DNA from: Comamonadaceae bacterium
Lineage (GTDB): Bacteria > Pseudomonadota > Gammaproteobacteria > Burkholderiales > Burkholderiaceae_C
DNA length: 32,945 nucleotides
Reading direction: 5' to 3'
Assembly (NCBI GenBank): GCA_947442105.1
Contig: CANEVH010000043.1
Coordinates: 1 to 32,945, forward strand
A model generated the notes under the pieces. That model was given only the letters and a program-made list of their open reading frames with translations. It searched no databases and had not been told where the DNA came from. Positions within the stretch are counted from its first letter, which is position 1. Each line of letters opens with the position of its first letter. Below, piece by piece: positions 22,683-32,167 of the stretch. A program made the translations under genes and the position numbers.

Positions 22683-23141
22683 TCAGGGTGGCAGTTGGAC
22701 CAAGGGATCCGCACAGGCTACACCCAGCGGCTCAAAGTGTTTGGTATTGCAGGTGAGCAACAGCAGCCCCGCGTTTTGCGCCAGCGCCGCTATTGCCACG
22801 TCTGCAAAACCGGGGTGGCGGCCCTGGGCAATGGCAGCGTCAGACAACACCCCAGCGAGCCGGGCGGCTTGGGCGTCCAGCGGCAAGATACGGTCGGCAT
22901 AGGTGCTCAGCAGGCCGTCCAACCAGCGGTCCAGCCGGTCTGCCCGCTCAATACCGCCCGCGCGGCGCAACTTGCCAATCCCTTGCGCCAATTCGGCAAC
23001 GGCAATGCACGGCAGATACAGCTGCTGGTGGTGCGCTTGCAGCCATGCGGCAAGGGGGCTAGGCACAAAGGCTTCTCGCCCAGGCGCAAGTACAGACACC
23101 ACACTGGTGTCGAGCAAGTAGCCCTTAAGCAAAGTCCACAC
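22683..23141 (-). CDS. PIN-domain ribonuclease toxin (VapC/FitB-like)
   Basis: The 152-aa protein is a PIN-domain nuclease of VapC/FitB type, a Mg-dependent RNase normally held inactive by its antitoxin. The acidic active-site residues are in place: D11 in LLDTSVVS, E50 in AVAELAQG and D114 in GFADVAIAA, with D89 or a nearby Asp in the PLDAQAARL helix. The terminal LLTCNTKHF strand is also typical. The start overlaps the antitoxin gene end by 17 nt, the usual order antitoxin then toxin. The target RNA is not predictable (tRNA or rRNA in studied members). The gene stop adjoins a decayed pabC tail. Confidence 0.92.
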   Translation of the reverse strand: MWTLLKGYLLDTSVVSVLAPGREAFVPSPLAAWLQAHHQQLYLPCIAVAELAQGIGKLRRAGGIERADRLDRWLDGLLSTYADRILPLDAQAARLAGVLSDAAIAQGRHPGFADVAIAALAQNAGLLLLTCNTKHFEPLGVACADPLVQLPP

Positions 23142-23370
23142 CCCGCAGCGGCGTGGCGTCGCGCTGGGTGAGCAGCGGCTCAGGCATTGACAACAGGTAG
23201 TTGGCCAAGTTGGGCATCTCCAGCGGATAGAGGCGCGCTCCGTCGGCCACCGGCACGATCATGGCGCACGGTTGCCCGTGGCGGCTCACCAATGTGGGCT
23301 GGCCCTTTTCTGCTGCGGCCACCAGCGCAGAAAAACTGGCCTTGGCTTCGCGAATTTGTACGGTTTCCAT
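23125..23370 (-). CDS. Phd/YefM-type antitoxin
   Basis: The 81-aa protein has the Phd/YefM fold. METVQIREAKASFSALVAAA forms the first strand and helix, and LVSRHGQPCAMIVPV forms the beta hairpin that builds the DNA-binding dimer. The C-terminal part (MPNLANYLLSMPEPLL and onward) would be the flexible toxin-neutralising tail. It is the first gene of the toxin-antitoxin operon and probably represses it. A GGAG-like sequence (CTCC on plus at about 23391) lies upstream. No clear operator palindrome was found in the 245-bp upstream gap. Confidence 0.9.
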   Translation of the reverse strand: METVQIREAKASFSALVAAAEKGQPTLVSRHGQPCAMIVPVADGARLYPLEMPNLANYLLSMPEPLLTQRDATPLRGVDFA

Positions 23371-23615
23371 TGGGGTTTTCCTTGTGACTACAGGAGGTCA
23401 TTTTAGGCAGGTTCGCCCCCCCCGCGTCGCGACAGCTGTCGCCGCATAAATGCCAAGAACCCTGGGGGCGGCGTTGAAGGAAATTGTTGGCACGAGGCTG
23501 CCAAATACTCAAAGACCGGGCGGTGGCTCTGCTGTTGCCGCCTGAGAGCGCAGCAAAAGAGCGGGTGTTCAAGAAAGTTGGACTTGCACCAAGCCCGCCG
23601 ATTTTGAATGGAAAC

Positions 23616-24893
23616 TCAGTACAAATAGGACATCGTCACATTGATCTGCTGGGTCTTGTTCTTTGAAAAATCCAGTGTGTTGCGCTCTCCCAGCAGAGAG
23701 CGTGAGTCCCACACATAGGTATTGAGGCCCAGCTTCCAGTCCTTTGCCACATAGGCGCTGACAGCGGCCTCTAGGTTCAGGGAGCCAAAGTCTTTGCCAG
23801 TCACTTTGGCATACCCATCCCAAGTGCCAAAGTCTTTGTAAGCGCCCAAGCCAACTTCCGAATATTGATCGCCGCGCACCACCGATTCATAAGAGCCCAG
23901 CAGTTTCAGGCTGTCTGACACCACGTACCCGCTTACCCATTTGCGGGTAATGCCGCGCGAACTGAGGTAGGTGTACTGATTCGGTACCAAAAATCCTTTG
24001 ATCAGCCAGGGCTGGGCATCCGTTTTGCCATCGACAATAAAGTTACGTCGTGCCAAAACGTCGCTCACCACCGCCCCGCTGAAGGCACTAAGTAAGTTGA
24101 TTTTGCGTAAATCATCGGGCTGAATAGTGGGGTCCACGCCGCTTGCGCGATAAGCGCGGGCACTTGTAGTCATATCGTTGCTCGGTCCGTCGGCAGCCCA
24201 GGTAACGTATTGGGCAATGGCAAACCGATTTTCTGAGTTAAAAATTCCAAAGACGCCGCCATTGCCTTTGATGAAATATTGTTCGTCATTGCGCTCGGCA
24301 AGAAAAATTTCGTTGTTCGTGCCTGCGCCGTTAACGATGACTTGTGGGGCTTTGCCAGAATCGGTATTCGCCTTAAAAACACTTGCGCCCGGCGCTGAAC
24401 CCGTACTTCCATTGATTTTGAAAAGCGTCGAGGCCGCGTAGCCAAAAAAATCACGTGATTGGGCTAGGCAATTTTCTTGAGTGCAGGTAAAGAGAAGCGC
24501 TTTTTGTCCACCGGCCTCCATTCGGGACGCATGGCCCCACTCGTGGTAGGCGATGAAGCTATTGCCCAAGAAATTAACAACATTGGCCCCTAAAAGAAAG
24601 ACGCTACGGGAAACCGGTCTATCGAACTTTTCTGGATTGCTGCGATACACCCAACGCGCGAGCCTCTCGGTGCCCCGGCTTTGCTCCAACACAAACTGGG
24701 CGAAGTCCACGTTATTGGCGTAGTCGCTAGAGAAGTAGCCGCTTTGCAGAGTAGCTGTATCGCGCGCTGCGTAGGGAACGGCGTCCAACTCCTGCGCAAC
24801 GCACCAGCTCGACGCAGCCGTTGCAGCCGCCAGCGCGGCGTAGCGGCAGGCTGCTCTTGCTTTTCGGCCCTGAAAAATGATAGAAAAAGCCAT
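23616..24893 (-). CDS. Predicted envelope protein with HEWGH metalloprotease-like motif
   Basis: The product (425 aa from ATG 24893) has a signal peptide (RKARAACRYAALAAATAASS then WCVAQ, cleavage near AQ). A YHEWGH motif occurs about 115-121, the HExxH zinc-binding signature of metallopeptidases, preceded by a helix-like FLGNSFIAYHEWGHASRMEA. Two close cysteines (FTCTQENC) may form a disulfide. The second half alternates hydrophobic and polar residues and ends with an aromatic strand (INVTMSYLY), suggesting an outer-membrane beta barrel. I do not recognise the family, and the third zinc ligand and any substrate are unknown. An in-frame TTG at 24929 with GGAGGG 7 bp before it is an alternative start and would lengthen the N-terminus by 12 residues. 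The gene sits between the toxin-antitoxin pair and pabBC. Confidence 0.75.
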   Translation of the reverse strand: MAFSIIFQGRKARAACRYAALAAATAASSWCVAQELDAVPYAARDTATLQSGYFSSDYANNVDFAQFVLEQSRGTERLARWVYRSNPEKFDRPVSRSVFLLGANVVNFLGNSFIAYHEWGHASRMEAGGQKALLFTCTQENCLAQSRDFFGYAASTLFKINGSTGSAPGASVFKANTDSGKAPQVIVNGAGTNNEIFLAERNDEQYFIKGNGGVFGIFNSENRFAIAQYVTWAADGPSNDMTTSARAYRASGVDPTIQPDDLRKINLLSAFSGAVVSDVLARRNFIVDGKTDAQPWLIKGFLVPNQYTYLSSRGITRKWVSGYVVSDSLKLLGSYESVVRGDQYSEVGLGAYKDFGTWDGYAKVTGKDFGSLNLEAAVSAYVAKDWKLGLNTYVWDSRSLLGERNTLDFSKNKTQQINVTMSYLY

Positions 24894-25021
24894 AAGCAAA
24901 AAGCAGTTAATGATCTGATGTGAGTACAAGCTGACGCCCTCCAAGCAACAGGGTTTGCAGAATAGTTATTGATTTAAAAATTATAGTTTTTAGGTGGTCG
25001 TGCCTTTAACCACAACGCTAG

Positions 25022-26857
25022 CTAGAGACCGATTGGCAGGCTCCAATCTGCCCCCACACACCCCCGCAAACTATTGACAAACGCCACGTCAGCCACACGC
25101 GGCAAGTCTTCCAGCCGCACCACGGCCTCCACCACGCGGCCACTGACCAGCGCCTGGGCGCGGCCCACACCGGGCAGCAGGCCGCAGGCCAGCGGCGGCG
25201 TCACCCAGCGGCCATCTAGCAAAAACGCCACATTGCCCCGCGTGCATTCGGTGATTTCGCCTTGCGGGTTCCACAGCACGGTGTCAAACACGGCGGGGTC
25301 GGTGGGAGTGAAGGCGTCGTAGTGGGCGCGGCGGGTGGTTTTGAAGCGCACAAATTCGCTGTGTGCCTCCAGCAGCGGGCGGTCGGCGAGTTGCAGGCGC
25401 ACCCGCGCCGGGCTGGGCGGCAGCGCAAAGGCTTGGGCTTGCGGATTACCGCGCGCGTCCAGCAGCAAGCGTACGCGCCATAGGCCGCGCGGGTGGGTGC
25501 GGGCGGTGGCTTGCAGGCTATCGTGCAGGCGCTGGGCGTGCCAGGGCGTGCCGAAGTGGGCGGCGGCGGCCTGCATGCGTGCCAAGTGCTGCGCCAGGTG
25601 GCGAAAGGCGCCCTCCTCCAGGGCCAGCGTCTCCAATATCGAAAACGCTTGGCTGGCGCGCTGCACAAAAGCCTGTTTGTAGGCCCACTCTTGCCACTCG
25701 CCCTCGGGCTGCGCGTCAAAGGTGATGCCGCTGCCAATGCCGCAGCGCGCCTGCGCGCTTTGCAGCGTCAGGGTGCGAATCGGCACATTAAAGGTGGCGG
25801 TGCCGCCGGGCTGCACCACGCCCAAGGCGCCGCAATACACGCCACGGGCTTGCGGCTCTAACTGGCGAATCATGTGCATTGCCTGCACTTTGGGCGCGCC
25901 GGTGACCGATCCGCAGGGGAACAGCGCCTCAAACACCGCGTACAAACTGGTGCCCGCGCGCGTGCGGGCCTGTACATCAGAGGTCATTTGCCACACGGTG
26001 GGCAGCGCCTCGGTATGAAAAAGGCGCGGCACCTGCACGCTAAAGGGCTGGGCCACGCGCGACATGTCGTTGCGCAGCAGGTCCACGATCATCACGTTTT
26101 CTGAGCGCTCTTTGGGCGAGCTGCGCAGGCCCTGGGCCAAGGCGGCGTCCTCTTGCGGGCTGTGGCCCCGGCGCGCCGTGCCCTTCATGGGGCGGGCTAG
26201 CAAACTGCCAGCGCGCCAGTCAAAAAACAACTCGGGTGACACCGACAGCACCTGCCCGTGCGCGCCCGTGTCCAGATAGGCCGCATAACCACCCGGCTGG
26301 GCGCGCTGCAAGGCGGCGAACAAGGCCAGCGCGGTCTGTGCGTCTGACGCACCGGGCACTGCGGTCAAGGCGCCTTGCATCTGGGTGGTGAAGTTGACCT
26401 GGTACATCTCGCCCACGCCAATGGCCTGGTGCAGTTTGGCGATGGCGGCGTCAAAGTCCGCGCGCGGCATCAGCGGCTGCCAGGCGATAGAGGCTTCGGT
26501 CGGTGGGCTGTCTTTCAGCGGGTCTTGCGGCCAGGGCAAAGCCTGCTCGTAAACCGCAAACCAGGCCAGCGGCCCGCGCGCGGCATGCACGACGAAGGCG
26601 GGATCAAAGGCCGGTGCCGCTTCGTAGGCCAAATAACCCACGCACCAGCGCCCCGCATCCGCGTGGGCTTGCACCGTTTCAAGCACGCCGCGCACCGCGT
26701 CCAGGGTGTCGGCCTGCAAGTGCAGCAGCGGCGCGCCGAAGGCGTGGCGCAGGCGCGGTGCGGCAGGCTCTAAGGGATTGGAAAAGTCGATCAGCGCGCT
26801 GATGGCTCCGCCACCCGGCGACGCTGGCGCGGGGACTGTTACGGCAGCAGCTATCAC
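25022..26857 (-). CDS. pabB: Bifunctional aminodeoxychorismate synthase component I / lyase (PabB-PabC fusion)
   Basis: The 611-aa protein joins the two steps from chorismate to 4-aminobenzoate for folate synthesis. Residues about 100-385 are the chorismate-binding domain ([72 protein letters not shown]). Residues about 400-611 are the PLP-dependent aminodeoxychorismate lyase domain, with the likely PLP lysine in [10 protein letters not shown] and the conserved block [20 protein letters not shown]. The glutamine-amidotransferase partner PabA is not in the window. The GTG start at 26857 overlaps the nadA stop (GTGA), so it is translationally coupled to NAD biosynthesis genes. Confidence 0.93.
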   Translation of the reverse strand: MIAAAVTVPAPASPGGGAISALIDFSNPLEPAAPRLRHAFGAPLLHLQADTLDAVRGVLETVQAHADAGRWCVGYLAYEAAPAFDPAFVVHAARGPLAWFAVYEQALPWPQDPLKDSPPTEASIAWQPLMPRADFDAAIAKLHQAIGVGEMYQVNFTTQMQGALTAVPGASDAQTALALFAALQRAQPGGYAAYLDTGAHGQVLSVSPELFFDWRAGSLLARPMKGTARRGHSPQEDAALAQGLRSSPKERSENVMIVDLLRNDMSRVAQPFSVQVPRLFHTEALPTVWQMTSDVQARTRAGTSLYAVFEALFPCGSVTGAPKVQAMHMIRQLEPQARGVYCGALGVVQPGGTATFNVPIRTLTLQSAQARCGIGSGITFDAQPEGEWQEWAYKQAFVQRASQAFSILETLALEEGAFRHLAQHLARMQAAAAHFGTPWHAQRLHDSLQATARTHPRGLWRVRLLLDARGNPQAQAFALPPSPARVRLQLADRPLLEAHSEFVRFKTTRRAHYDAFTPTDPAVFDTVLWNPQGEITECTRGNVAFLLDGRWVTPPLACGLLPGVGRAQALVSGRVVEAVVRLEDLPRVADVAFVNSLRGCVGADWSLPIGL

Positions 26858-27969
26858 GCCGCCCCGAGGTGCGGCACCAGGCCAGCGGTAGGCTGACCGT
26901 TTTTGAGCGCCGCCGTAAACGCCAGCATCCGGTCAATCGGGAGACGCGCGCGCAGGCCCAGGGCGGGGTCTACGAACACCTCATTGGCACCCGTCTCTAG
27001 CACGCGCGCCACACCGGCTAGGCCGTTCATGGCCATCCACGGGCAGTGGGCGCAGCTTTTGCAGGTGGCGCTGTTGCCGGCCGTGGGGGCTTCGATGAAG
27101 GTTTTGCCAGGGTTCAGGGTGCGCAGCTTGTGCAGCATGCCGTTGTCGGTGGCGACGATAAAGGTGGTCGCGTCCATGGTTTGGGCGGCTTTGAGGATGG
27201 CCGAGGTAGAACCCACCGCGTCGGCCAGGGCCACCACGTCGGCGGGTGACTCGGGGTGCACCAGCACTTTGGCGCCGGGGTGTTCGGCCACCAGGGCTTG
27301 CAGCTCAAAGGCCTTGAACTCGTCGTGCACGATGCAGGCGCCTTGCCAAAACACCATATCCGCCCCGGTTTCGCGCTGGATGTAGCCGCCCAGGTGCTTG
27401 TCGGGCGCCCACAGTATTTTTTGCCCCGCGTCTTTGAGCGCGCGCACGATGTCCAGCGCGCAACTCGAGGTCACCACCCAGTCGGCGCGCGCTTTGACGG
27501 CGGCGCTCGTGTTGGCGTAGACCACCACGGTGCGGTCCGGGTGGGCATCGCAAAAGGCGCTGAACTCACTGATCGGACAGCCCAGGTCCAACGAACAGGT
27601 GGCGTCCAGGTCGGGCATGAGCACGCGCTTCTCGGGGCTCAAAATCTTGGCCGTCTCACCCATAAAGCGCACGCCAGACACCACCAGCGTTTGCGCCGCA
27701 TGGTCGCGGCCAAAGCGCGCCATTTCCAGCGAATCGCTCACCAGGCCGCCAGTGGCCTCTGCCAAATCCTGCAAATCGGGGTGCACGTAGTAGTGCGACA
27801 CCATCACCGCGTTCTTTTCTTTCAAAAGAGCGGCGATTTTTTCTTTCAAGCGCGCACGCTCCGACTGCGAGGGCTCGACCGGCACCCGCGCCCAGGCGTG
27901 GCGGGTGCTGCAGGCGGGTTGTTCGTATTCGACGTCGATGACGCCAGCTTCAAGCACAGGGTTGGCCAT
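26854..27969 (-). CDS. nadA: Quinolinate synthase NadA
   Basis: The 371-aa enzyme condenses iminoaspartate with dihydroxyacetone phosphate to quinolinate in NAD synthesis and needs a 4Fe-4S cluster. Family blocks are [82 protein letters not shown] and the [11 protein letters not shown] end. The three cluster cysteines are expected in the first Cys-containing block, in TSSCA and in CKSCAHC. ATG 27969 (TGATG junction with nadC) is preferred to the GTG immediately before it. The stop overlaps the pabBC start by 4 nt. No nadB is adjacent. Confidence 0.97.
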   Translation of the reverse strand: MANPVLEAGVIDVEYEQPACSTRHAWARVPVEPSQSERARLKEKIAALLKEKNAVMVSHYYVHPDLQDLAEATGGLVSDSLEMARFGRDHAAQTLVVSGVRFMGETAKILSPEKRVLMPDLDATCSLDLGCPISEFSAFCDAHPDRTVVVYANTSAAVKARADWVVTSSCALDIVRALKDAGQKILWAPDKHLGGYIQRETGADMVFWQGACIVHDEFKAFELQALVAEHPGAKVLVHPESPADVVALADAVGSTSAILKAAQTMDATTFIVATDNGMLHKLRTLNPGKTFIEAPTAGNSATCKSCAHCPWMAMNGLAGVARVLETGANEVFVDPALGLRARLPIDRMLAFTAALKNGQPTAGLVPHLGAA

Positions 27970-28838
27970 CACAAGTCCTCAAAACGCATGGAAAAATCGG
28001 TGGCGCGCACGTCTTTGGTCAGCGCGCCTATGGAAATGCGGTCCACGCCGGTGGCGGCAATCTCGCGCACGGTGTCCAAATTGACGCCGCCCGAGACTTC
28101 CAAAATGGCCCGCCCGGCGTTGAGTGCCACCGCCTGGCGCATTTGCGCAAACGTCATGTTGTCCAGCAGCACCATGCGCGCGCCGGAGCCCAGCGCCTCG
28201 TCAAGCTGCGCCAGTGTTTCCACCTCAATCTCAACAAACTGCGCTTGTGCGGCCACCGCTTGCGCGCGCTGCAAGGCAGCAGTCACGCCCCCGGCTGCGG
28301 CAATGTGGTTTTCTTTAATCAGCACCGCGTCAAACAAGCCAATACGGTGGTTGGTGCCACCGCCTGCGCGCACCGCGTACTTTTGCGCCAAGCGCAGGCC
28401 CGGCAGGGTTTTGCGCGTGTCCACGATGACGGCGCGGTTGCCCGGCACCTCGGCAATTGCAGCCACAAAGCTGGCGGTGTGCGTGGCCACAGCGCTGAGC
28501 AACTGCAAAAAGTTGAGTGCGGTGCGCTCGGCGGTCAGCAGCGCTTGCGCTTGGCCTTCCATGTGCAGCACCACGGTATCGGCCTGCACCCGCTCGCCCT
28601 CCGCGGCGTGCCAGGTGAGCGTGGCGCTGGGGTCTAGCGCCTGCACCGCAGCAGTGGCCCAGGCGCTGCCGCACAGCACTGCGGATTCGCGCACCAGTAC
28701 GCGGGCGCGGGCGCGGCGTTGGGGGTCTATCAGGCCAGCGGTCAGGTCGCCAGTGCCCACATCCTCGGCCAGGGCGCGGGCCACATCGGCGTGGGCTAAG
28801 GCATCCATCGCCTGGGGGGAAAAGTCAAAATGCGTCAT
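27969..28838 (-). CDS. nadC: Nicotinate-nucleotide pyrophosphorylase NadC
   Basis: The 289-aa enzyme converts quinolinate and phosphoribosyl pyrophosphate to nicotinate mononucleotide with loss of CO2. The diagnostic motif [20 protein letters not shown] is followed by [19 protein letters not shown], which together bind substrate and phosphate. [20 protein letters not shown] is the C-terminal phosphate-binding strand. The start is ATG 28838. Its stop shares bases with the nadA start, so nadC-nadA-pabBC form one overlapping operon on the minus strand. The upstream region holds a perfect 18-bp inverted repeat. Confidence 0.97.
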   Translation of the reverse strand: MTHFDFSPQAMDALAHADVARALAEDVGTGDLTAGLIDPQRRARARVLVRESAVLCGSAWATAAVQALDPSATLTWHAAEGERVQADTVVLHMEGQAQALLTAERTALNFLQLLSAVATHTASFVAAIAEVPGNRAVIVDTRKTLPGLRLAQKYAVRAGGGTNHRIGLFDAVLIKENHIAAAGGVTAALQRAQAVAAQAQFVEIEVETLAQLDEALGSGARMVLLDNMTFAQMRQAVALNAGRAILEVSGGVNLDTVREIAATGVDRISIGALTKDVRATDFSMRFEDL

Positions 28839-28851
28839 AGGGCGCGTAGCA

Positions 28852-28895
28852 TAGCGCCCACTCTGGCGCCGCCGCCTGCGCCAGAGTGGGCGCTA
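28852..28895. repeat. Perfect 18-bp inverted repeat in the nadC upstream gap
   Basis: TAGCGCCCACTCTGGCGC (28852-28869) and GCGCCAGAGTGGGCGCTA (28878-28895) are exact reverse complements around an 8-nt loop (CGCCGCCT). They would form an unusually stable GC-rich hairpin in RNA from either strand. It lies only 14 bp upstream of the nadC ATG and 51 bp upstream of the next gene, within the shared divergent leader. An operator, attenuator-like hairpin or transposon-derived palindrome are all possible. Confidence 0.9.
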
Positions 28896-28946
28896 GAGAG
28901 AACGCCCTGGCGCTGCCCGTAAAATCCGCCGCAACCAGGATGACCC

Positions 28947-29156
28947 ATGCCACTCTTTCGCCGCCCCGACTACCACTCCGAAGCCACCCAGTTCATTGAC
29001 CAGCTCAAGGCCAGCAAGCCTGGCTTAGAAGCGCAACAACGTGCAGGGCGCGCCCTGCTCTGGGACAAAAACCTGGACCGCAGCGAGCAGCAAGAGTTCA
29101 AAAGTGCCAAAGTGCCCCAAAGCGCTTACGTCTACCAAACCAAATCGGACCACTAG
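28947..29156 (+). CDS. DUF3460 family small protein
   Basis: The 69-aa protein matches the small DUF3460 family recalled from Burkholderiales (MPLFRRPDYHSEATQFIDQL at the start, then a central RAGRALLWDKNLDRSEQQEF). No function is known. It has no signal or membrane segment and is probably cytoplasmic. The gene lies directly upstream of scpA, and the combination of DUF3460, scpA and pantothenate genes is recalled as a common betaproteobacterial arrangement. The start ATG at 28947 follows GTAAAATCCGCCGCAACCAGG, where AACCAGG is a weak Shine-Dalgarno. Confidence 0.88.
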   Translation: MPLFRRPDYHSEATQFIDQLKASKPGLEAQQRAGRALLWDKNLDRSEQQEFKSAKVPQSAYVYQTKSDH

Positions 29157-29225
29157 GCCCCCGCATACGGGCCGCTGCGCTATGGGCATGAACGCGCGCC
29201 GCGTATTCTTTTCCGCGAGCCGCCC

Positions 29226-30074
29226 GTGACCCCCATCACCCTCCCCGCGCCGCAAGCCATGGCGGACGCCAGTGCGTCCCCGCTAGAGGTGGACCACGTG
29301 GCAGTAGCGCGCTTGTATGGCGAACCCTTGTTCGCCATGCCGCAAGACCTGTACATCCCGCCGGACGCGCTGGAGGTGTTTCTAGAGGCCTTTGAAGGGC
29401 CGCTGGACTTTTTGCTCTACCTGATTCGCAAGCAAAACTTCAATATCCTGGACATTCCCATGCTCAGCGTGACCAAGCAGTATTTGGTCTATGTGGACCA
29501 AATCCGCAAGCGCAACCTAGAGCTGGCTGCCGAATACCTGCTGATGGCGGCCATGCTGATAGAGATCAAATCCCGCATGCTGCTGCCGCCCAAAAAAGTG
29601 GCCGAGGGCGAAGAAGCCGAAGACCCGCGCGCCGAGCTGGTGCGCCGCTTGCTGGAATACGAGCAAATCAAGGTAGGCGCCGCGCGGCTGAACGCGGTGC
29701 CGCAGTTTGGGCGCGACTTTTTGGTCGCCGCCGTGGTCATTGAGCAAAGCCTGCAACCGCGCTTTCCCGACGTGAGCGTGGCCGACCTGCAAGAGGCCTG
29801 GGCCTCCATCGTGCAACGCGCGCGGCTAGTGCAGCACCACAAAATCAGCCGCGAAGAACTCTCCGTGCGCGAGCACATGAGCATGGTGCTCAAAAAATTG
29901 CAGGGGCGGCGCTTTGTCGGCTTTGAAGAGCTGTTTGAGCCCAGCGCGGGCATGGGCGTGCTGGTGGTAACCTTTATCGCCCTGCTGGAGCTGGCCAAGG
30001 AAACCCTGGTCGAAATCACCCAGGCCGAAGCCTTTGCGCCGATTTATGTGCGGCTGGCCTACACCGCCACCTGA
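29226..30074 (+). CDS. scpA: Segregation and condensation protein A (ScpA kleisin)
   Basis: The 282-aa protein is ScpA, the kleisin subunit bridging SMC heads with ScpB in chromosome compaction and segregation. The diagnostic N-terminal block FEGPLDFLLYLIRKQNFNIL is followed by DIPMLSVTKQYLVYVDQIRK and the helix LELAAEYLLMAAMLIEIKSR. The C-terminal winged-helix that binds the SMC cap is VLVVTFIALLELAKETLVEI with TQAEAFAPIYVRL. Start GTG 29226 is the longest; ATG 29259 (MADASASPLE) is a plausible alternative because the first residues are variable. ScpB is not in the window. It precedes panB by 56 bp. Confidence 0.96.
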   Translation: MTPITLPAPQAMADASASPLEVDHVAVARLYGEPLFAMPQDLYIPPDALEVFLEAFEGPLDFLLYLIRKQNFNILDIPMLSVTKQYLVYVDQIRKRNLELAAEYLLMAAMLIEIKSRMLLPPKKVAEGEEAEDPRAELVRRLLEYEQIKVGAARLNAVPQFGRDFLVAAVVIEQSLQPRFPDVSVADLQEAWASIVQRARLVQHHKISREELSVREHMSMVLKKLQGRRFVGFEELFEPSAGMGVLVVTFIALLELAKETLVEITQAEAFAPIYVRLAYTAT

Positions 30075-30130
30075 GCCCGGCCACGCAGTTTGCGACCTTT
30101 TCACCCTGATTTGCACACAAGGAGGCCCCC

Positions 30131-31048
30131 ATGATCGTAAGCGCATCCCCTGAAAACACCGGCACCCAAGCGCCAAGCGCCATGGCCTCAAGCACGCCCT
30201 ATGGCACTTTGCCCCCAGCGTCGCCCATGGGCACGCGCCGCCCCATCAGCCTGCCGCGCTTGCTAGAGATGCACACGCGGGGCGAAAAAATCACCATGCT
30301 CACCGCCTACGACGCCACCTTCGCCGCTGTGGCCGACGCCGCCGGGGTGGAGTGCATCTTGATTGGCGACTCGCTGGGCATGGTCTGCCAAGGTTTGCAC
30401 AGCACCGTGGGCGTGAGCCTGGAGGACATGCGCTACCACACCGAGAGCGTGGCGCGCGGCATACGCCGCTCCCAAGGCACGGCCTGGGTGATTGCCGACC
30501 TACCCTTTGGCACCTACCAAGAATCCAAAGAACAGGCTTTTCGCAGCGCCGCCGTGCTGATGCAAGCCGGCGCCCACATGATCAAGTTAGAAGGCGGCGG
30601 CTGGACCACCGAGGTAGTGCACTTTTTGGTGCAACGTGGCATTCCGGTCTGCGCCCACTTGGGCCTGACCCCGCAAACCGTGCACGCCCTGGGCGGCTAC
30701 CGGGTGCAAGGCAAGTCCGACGCCAGCGCGGAGTTGCTCAAAACCGAGGCCCACGCGCTGCAAGACGCCGGTGCGTCCATGCTGGTGCTGGAGATGGTGC
30801 CCGCGCAGTTGTCGGCCGAACTCACCCAATCGTTGACGCGCTGCGCCACCATTGGCATTGGCGCGGGCAAGGACACGGCCGGCCAGGTGCTGGTGCTGCA
30901 CGACATGCTGGGTGTGAACCTGGGCAAGATGCCCAAATTTGTGCGCAACTTTATGGCAGACTCGCTCTCCATTCGCGGCGCCATGGAGGCCTATGTGGCA
31001 GCCGTCAAGGACGGTAGCTTCCCGGTCAACGCGGTGCACGCCTGGTAG
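30131..31048 (+). CDS. panB: 3-methyl-2-oxobutanoate hydroxymethyltransferase PanB
   Basis: The 305-aa enzyme makes ketopantoate from 2-oxoisovalerate and methylene-tetrahydrofolate, the first committed step of pantothenate synthesis. Conserved blocks are [36 protein letters not shown] (Mg-binding Asp), [42 protein letters not shown] and [10 protein letters not shown]. The start at ATG 30131 follows a strong AAGGAGG at 30119-30125 with about 5 bp spacing, which decides the start although the first ~30 residues are a non-conserved extension; homology proper begins near [12 protein letters not shown]. It is followed by panC 69 bp later. Confidence 0.97.
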   Translation: MIVSASPENTGTQAPSAMASSTPYGTLPPASPMGTRRPISLPRLLEMHTRGEKITMLTAYDATFAAVADAAGVECILIGDSLGMVCQGLHSTVGVSLEDMRYHTESVARGIRRSQGTAWVIADLPFGTYQESKEQAFRSAAVLMQAGAHMIKLEGGGWTTEVVHFLVQRGIPVCAHLGLTPQTVHALGGYRVQGKSDASAELLKTEAHALQDAGASMLVLEMVPAQLSAELTQSLTRCATIGIGAGKDTAGQVLVLHDMLGVNLGKMPKFVRNFMADSLSIRGAMEAYVAAVKDGSFPVNAVHAW

Positions 31049-31117
31049 TGCTGCTGCGGCACCTGCCAGCTTTTTGCGGCGCTGGCGCCTTTTGATTCCC
31101 TTACTGCTTCGCCATTG

Positions 31118-31942
31118 ATGCACATCGTCCACACCCTGCCCGCGCTGGCAGAAGCACTCAAGCCCTTTCGCCATCCCGCCGTGGTGCCCACCATGGGCAA
31201 TTTGCATGACGGCCACCTGGCGCTGGTGCGCCAAGCCAAACCCTTGGGCGACGTGACGGTGGCCACCATTTTTGTCAACCGCCTGCAGTTTGGCCCCAAG
31301 GACGACTTTGACACCTACCCGCGCACCCTGGCAGCCGACTGCGCGCAACTAGAAGCCGCTGGCTGCGACCTGGTGTTTGCACCGTCCGAGCAAGAGTTTT
31401 ACCCCCAGCCGCAGGTGTTTCGCATTGCGCCGCCCCCCGCGCTTGCCGATGTGCTGGAGGGCGCGTTTCGCCCCGGCTTTTTCACCGGTGTGTGCACCGT
31501 GGTCATGAAGCTACTGGCCTGCACCCAGGCACGCACCGCCGTGTTTGGCAAAAAAGACTACCAGCAGCTCATGGTGATACGCCACATGGTGCGCCAGTTC
31601 AACATGCCCATCGACATACGGGGCGGCGACACCCAGCGCGCCCCCGACGGCCTGGCCATGTCCTCACGCAACGGCTACCTCAGCGCCACCGAGCGCGCCC
31701 AGGCCAGCGAACTACATGCCTGCTTGCAGGCCATCGCCCAAGCGCTGCGCCTCGGCCAGCACGATTTTTCTGCGCTTGAAGCGCAGGCTATGGACACCCT
31801 GCGCGCCAAAGGCTGGCAGCCAGACTATGTGGCGGTGCGCCGCCAAGCGGATTTGCAAGCACCCGAACCCGGCGACGCCATGGTGGTGCTGGCGGCGGCG
31901 CGGCTGGGCGGCACGCGGTTGATTGATAACTTGGAAATTTAA
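31118..31942 (+). CDS. panC: Pantothenate synthetase PanC
   Basis: The 274-aa enzyme condenses pantoate and beta-alanine using ATP, completing pantothenate synthesis after PanB. The nucleotidylyltransferase HIGH-like motif is MGNLHDGH (26-33). It is followed by [48 protein letters not shown] and the KMSKS-like [15 protein letters not shown] 31118 is preferred to the in-frame TTG one codon earlier. It follows panB in the usual gene pair. Downstream DNA changes character: codon use becomes less GC-biased from about 32030. Confidence 0.97.
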   Translation: MHIVHTLPALAEALKPFRHPAVVPTMGNLHDGHLALVRQAKPLGDVTVATIFVNRLQFGPKDDFDTYPRTLAADCAQLEAAGCDLVFAPSEQEFYPQPQVFRIAPPPALADVLEGAFRPGFFTGVCTVVMKLLACTQARTAVFGKKDYQQLMVIRHMVRQFNMPIDIRGGDTQRAPDGLAMSSRNGYLSATERAQASELHACLQAIAQALRLGQHDFSALEAQAMDTLRAKGWQPDYVAVRRQADLQAPEPGDAMVVLAAARLGGTRLIDNLEI

Positions 31943-32112
31943 GCGCCTAGCGTCAAGCCTGCGCGCTTGGACAAAACGCCTTCACTTCCACGCCTCCTGC
32001 GTTGCGCGGGTGGTGTGCAGCGATGTTTTGGAACGACCACAGCATTGAAAAAAGCTAACTATAAAGACGATCATTTTTTTGAGGCTATAGTGCCGTATCA
32101 GCTTATTTCGTC

Positions 32113-32161
32113 GTCTAACTTGGGAATCCCAGGAGATACTCTCGGCTATATCACGTAGGCC
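32113..32161. repeat. Possible degenerate attC-like site
   Basis: GTCTAAC (32113-32119) is a perfect RYYYAAC integron R-box. GTAGGCC (32155-32161) resembles a GTTAGGC-type core with one base changed, and 23-nt arms around TAT show partial complementarity (about half of positions). The following gene starts 6 bp later, as cassette genes often do. On its own it is weak; it is noted because a much better attC-like site ends the same gene pair. Confidence 0.3.
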
Positions 32162-32167
32162 CCACAA

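Noticed and set aside
31967..32158. 63-aa frame between panC and the cassette-like genes
   Set aside because: No ribosome binding site, no recognisable domain, and it runs through the attC-like patch.
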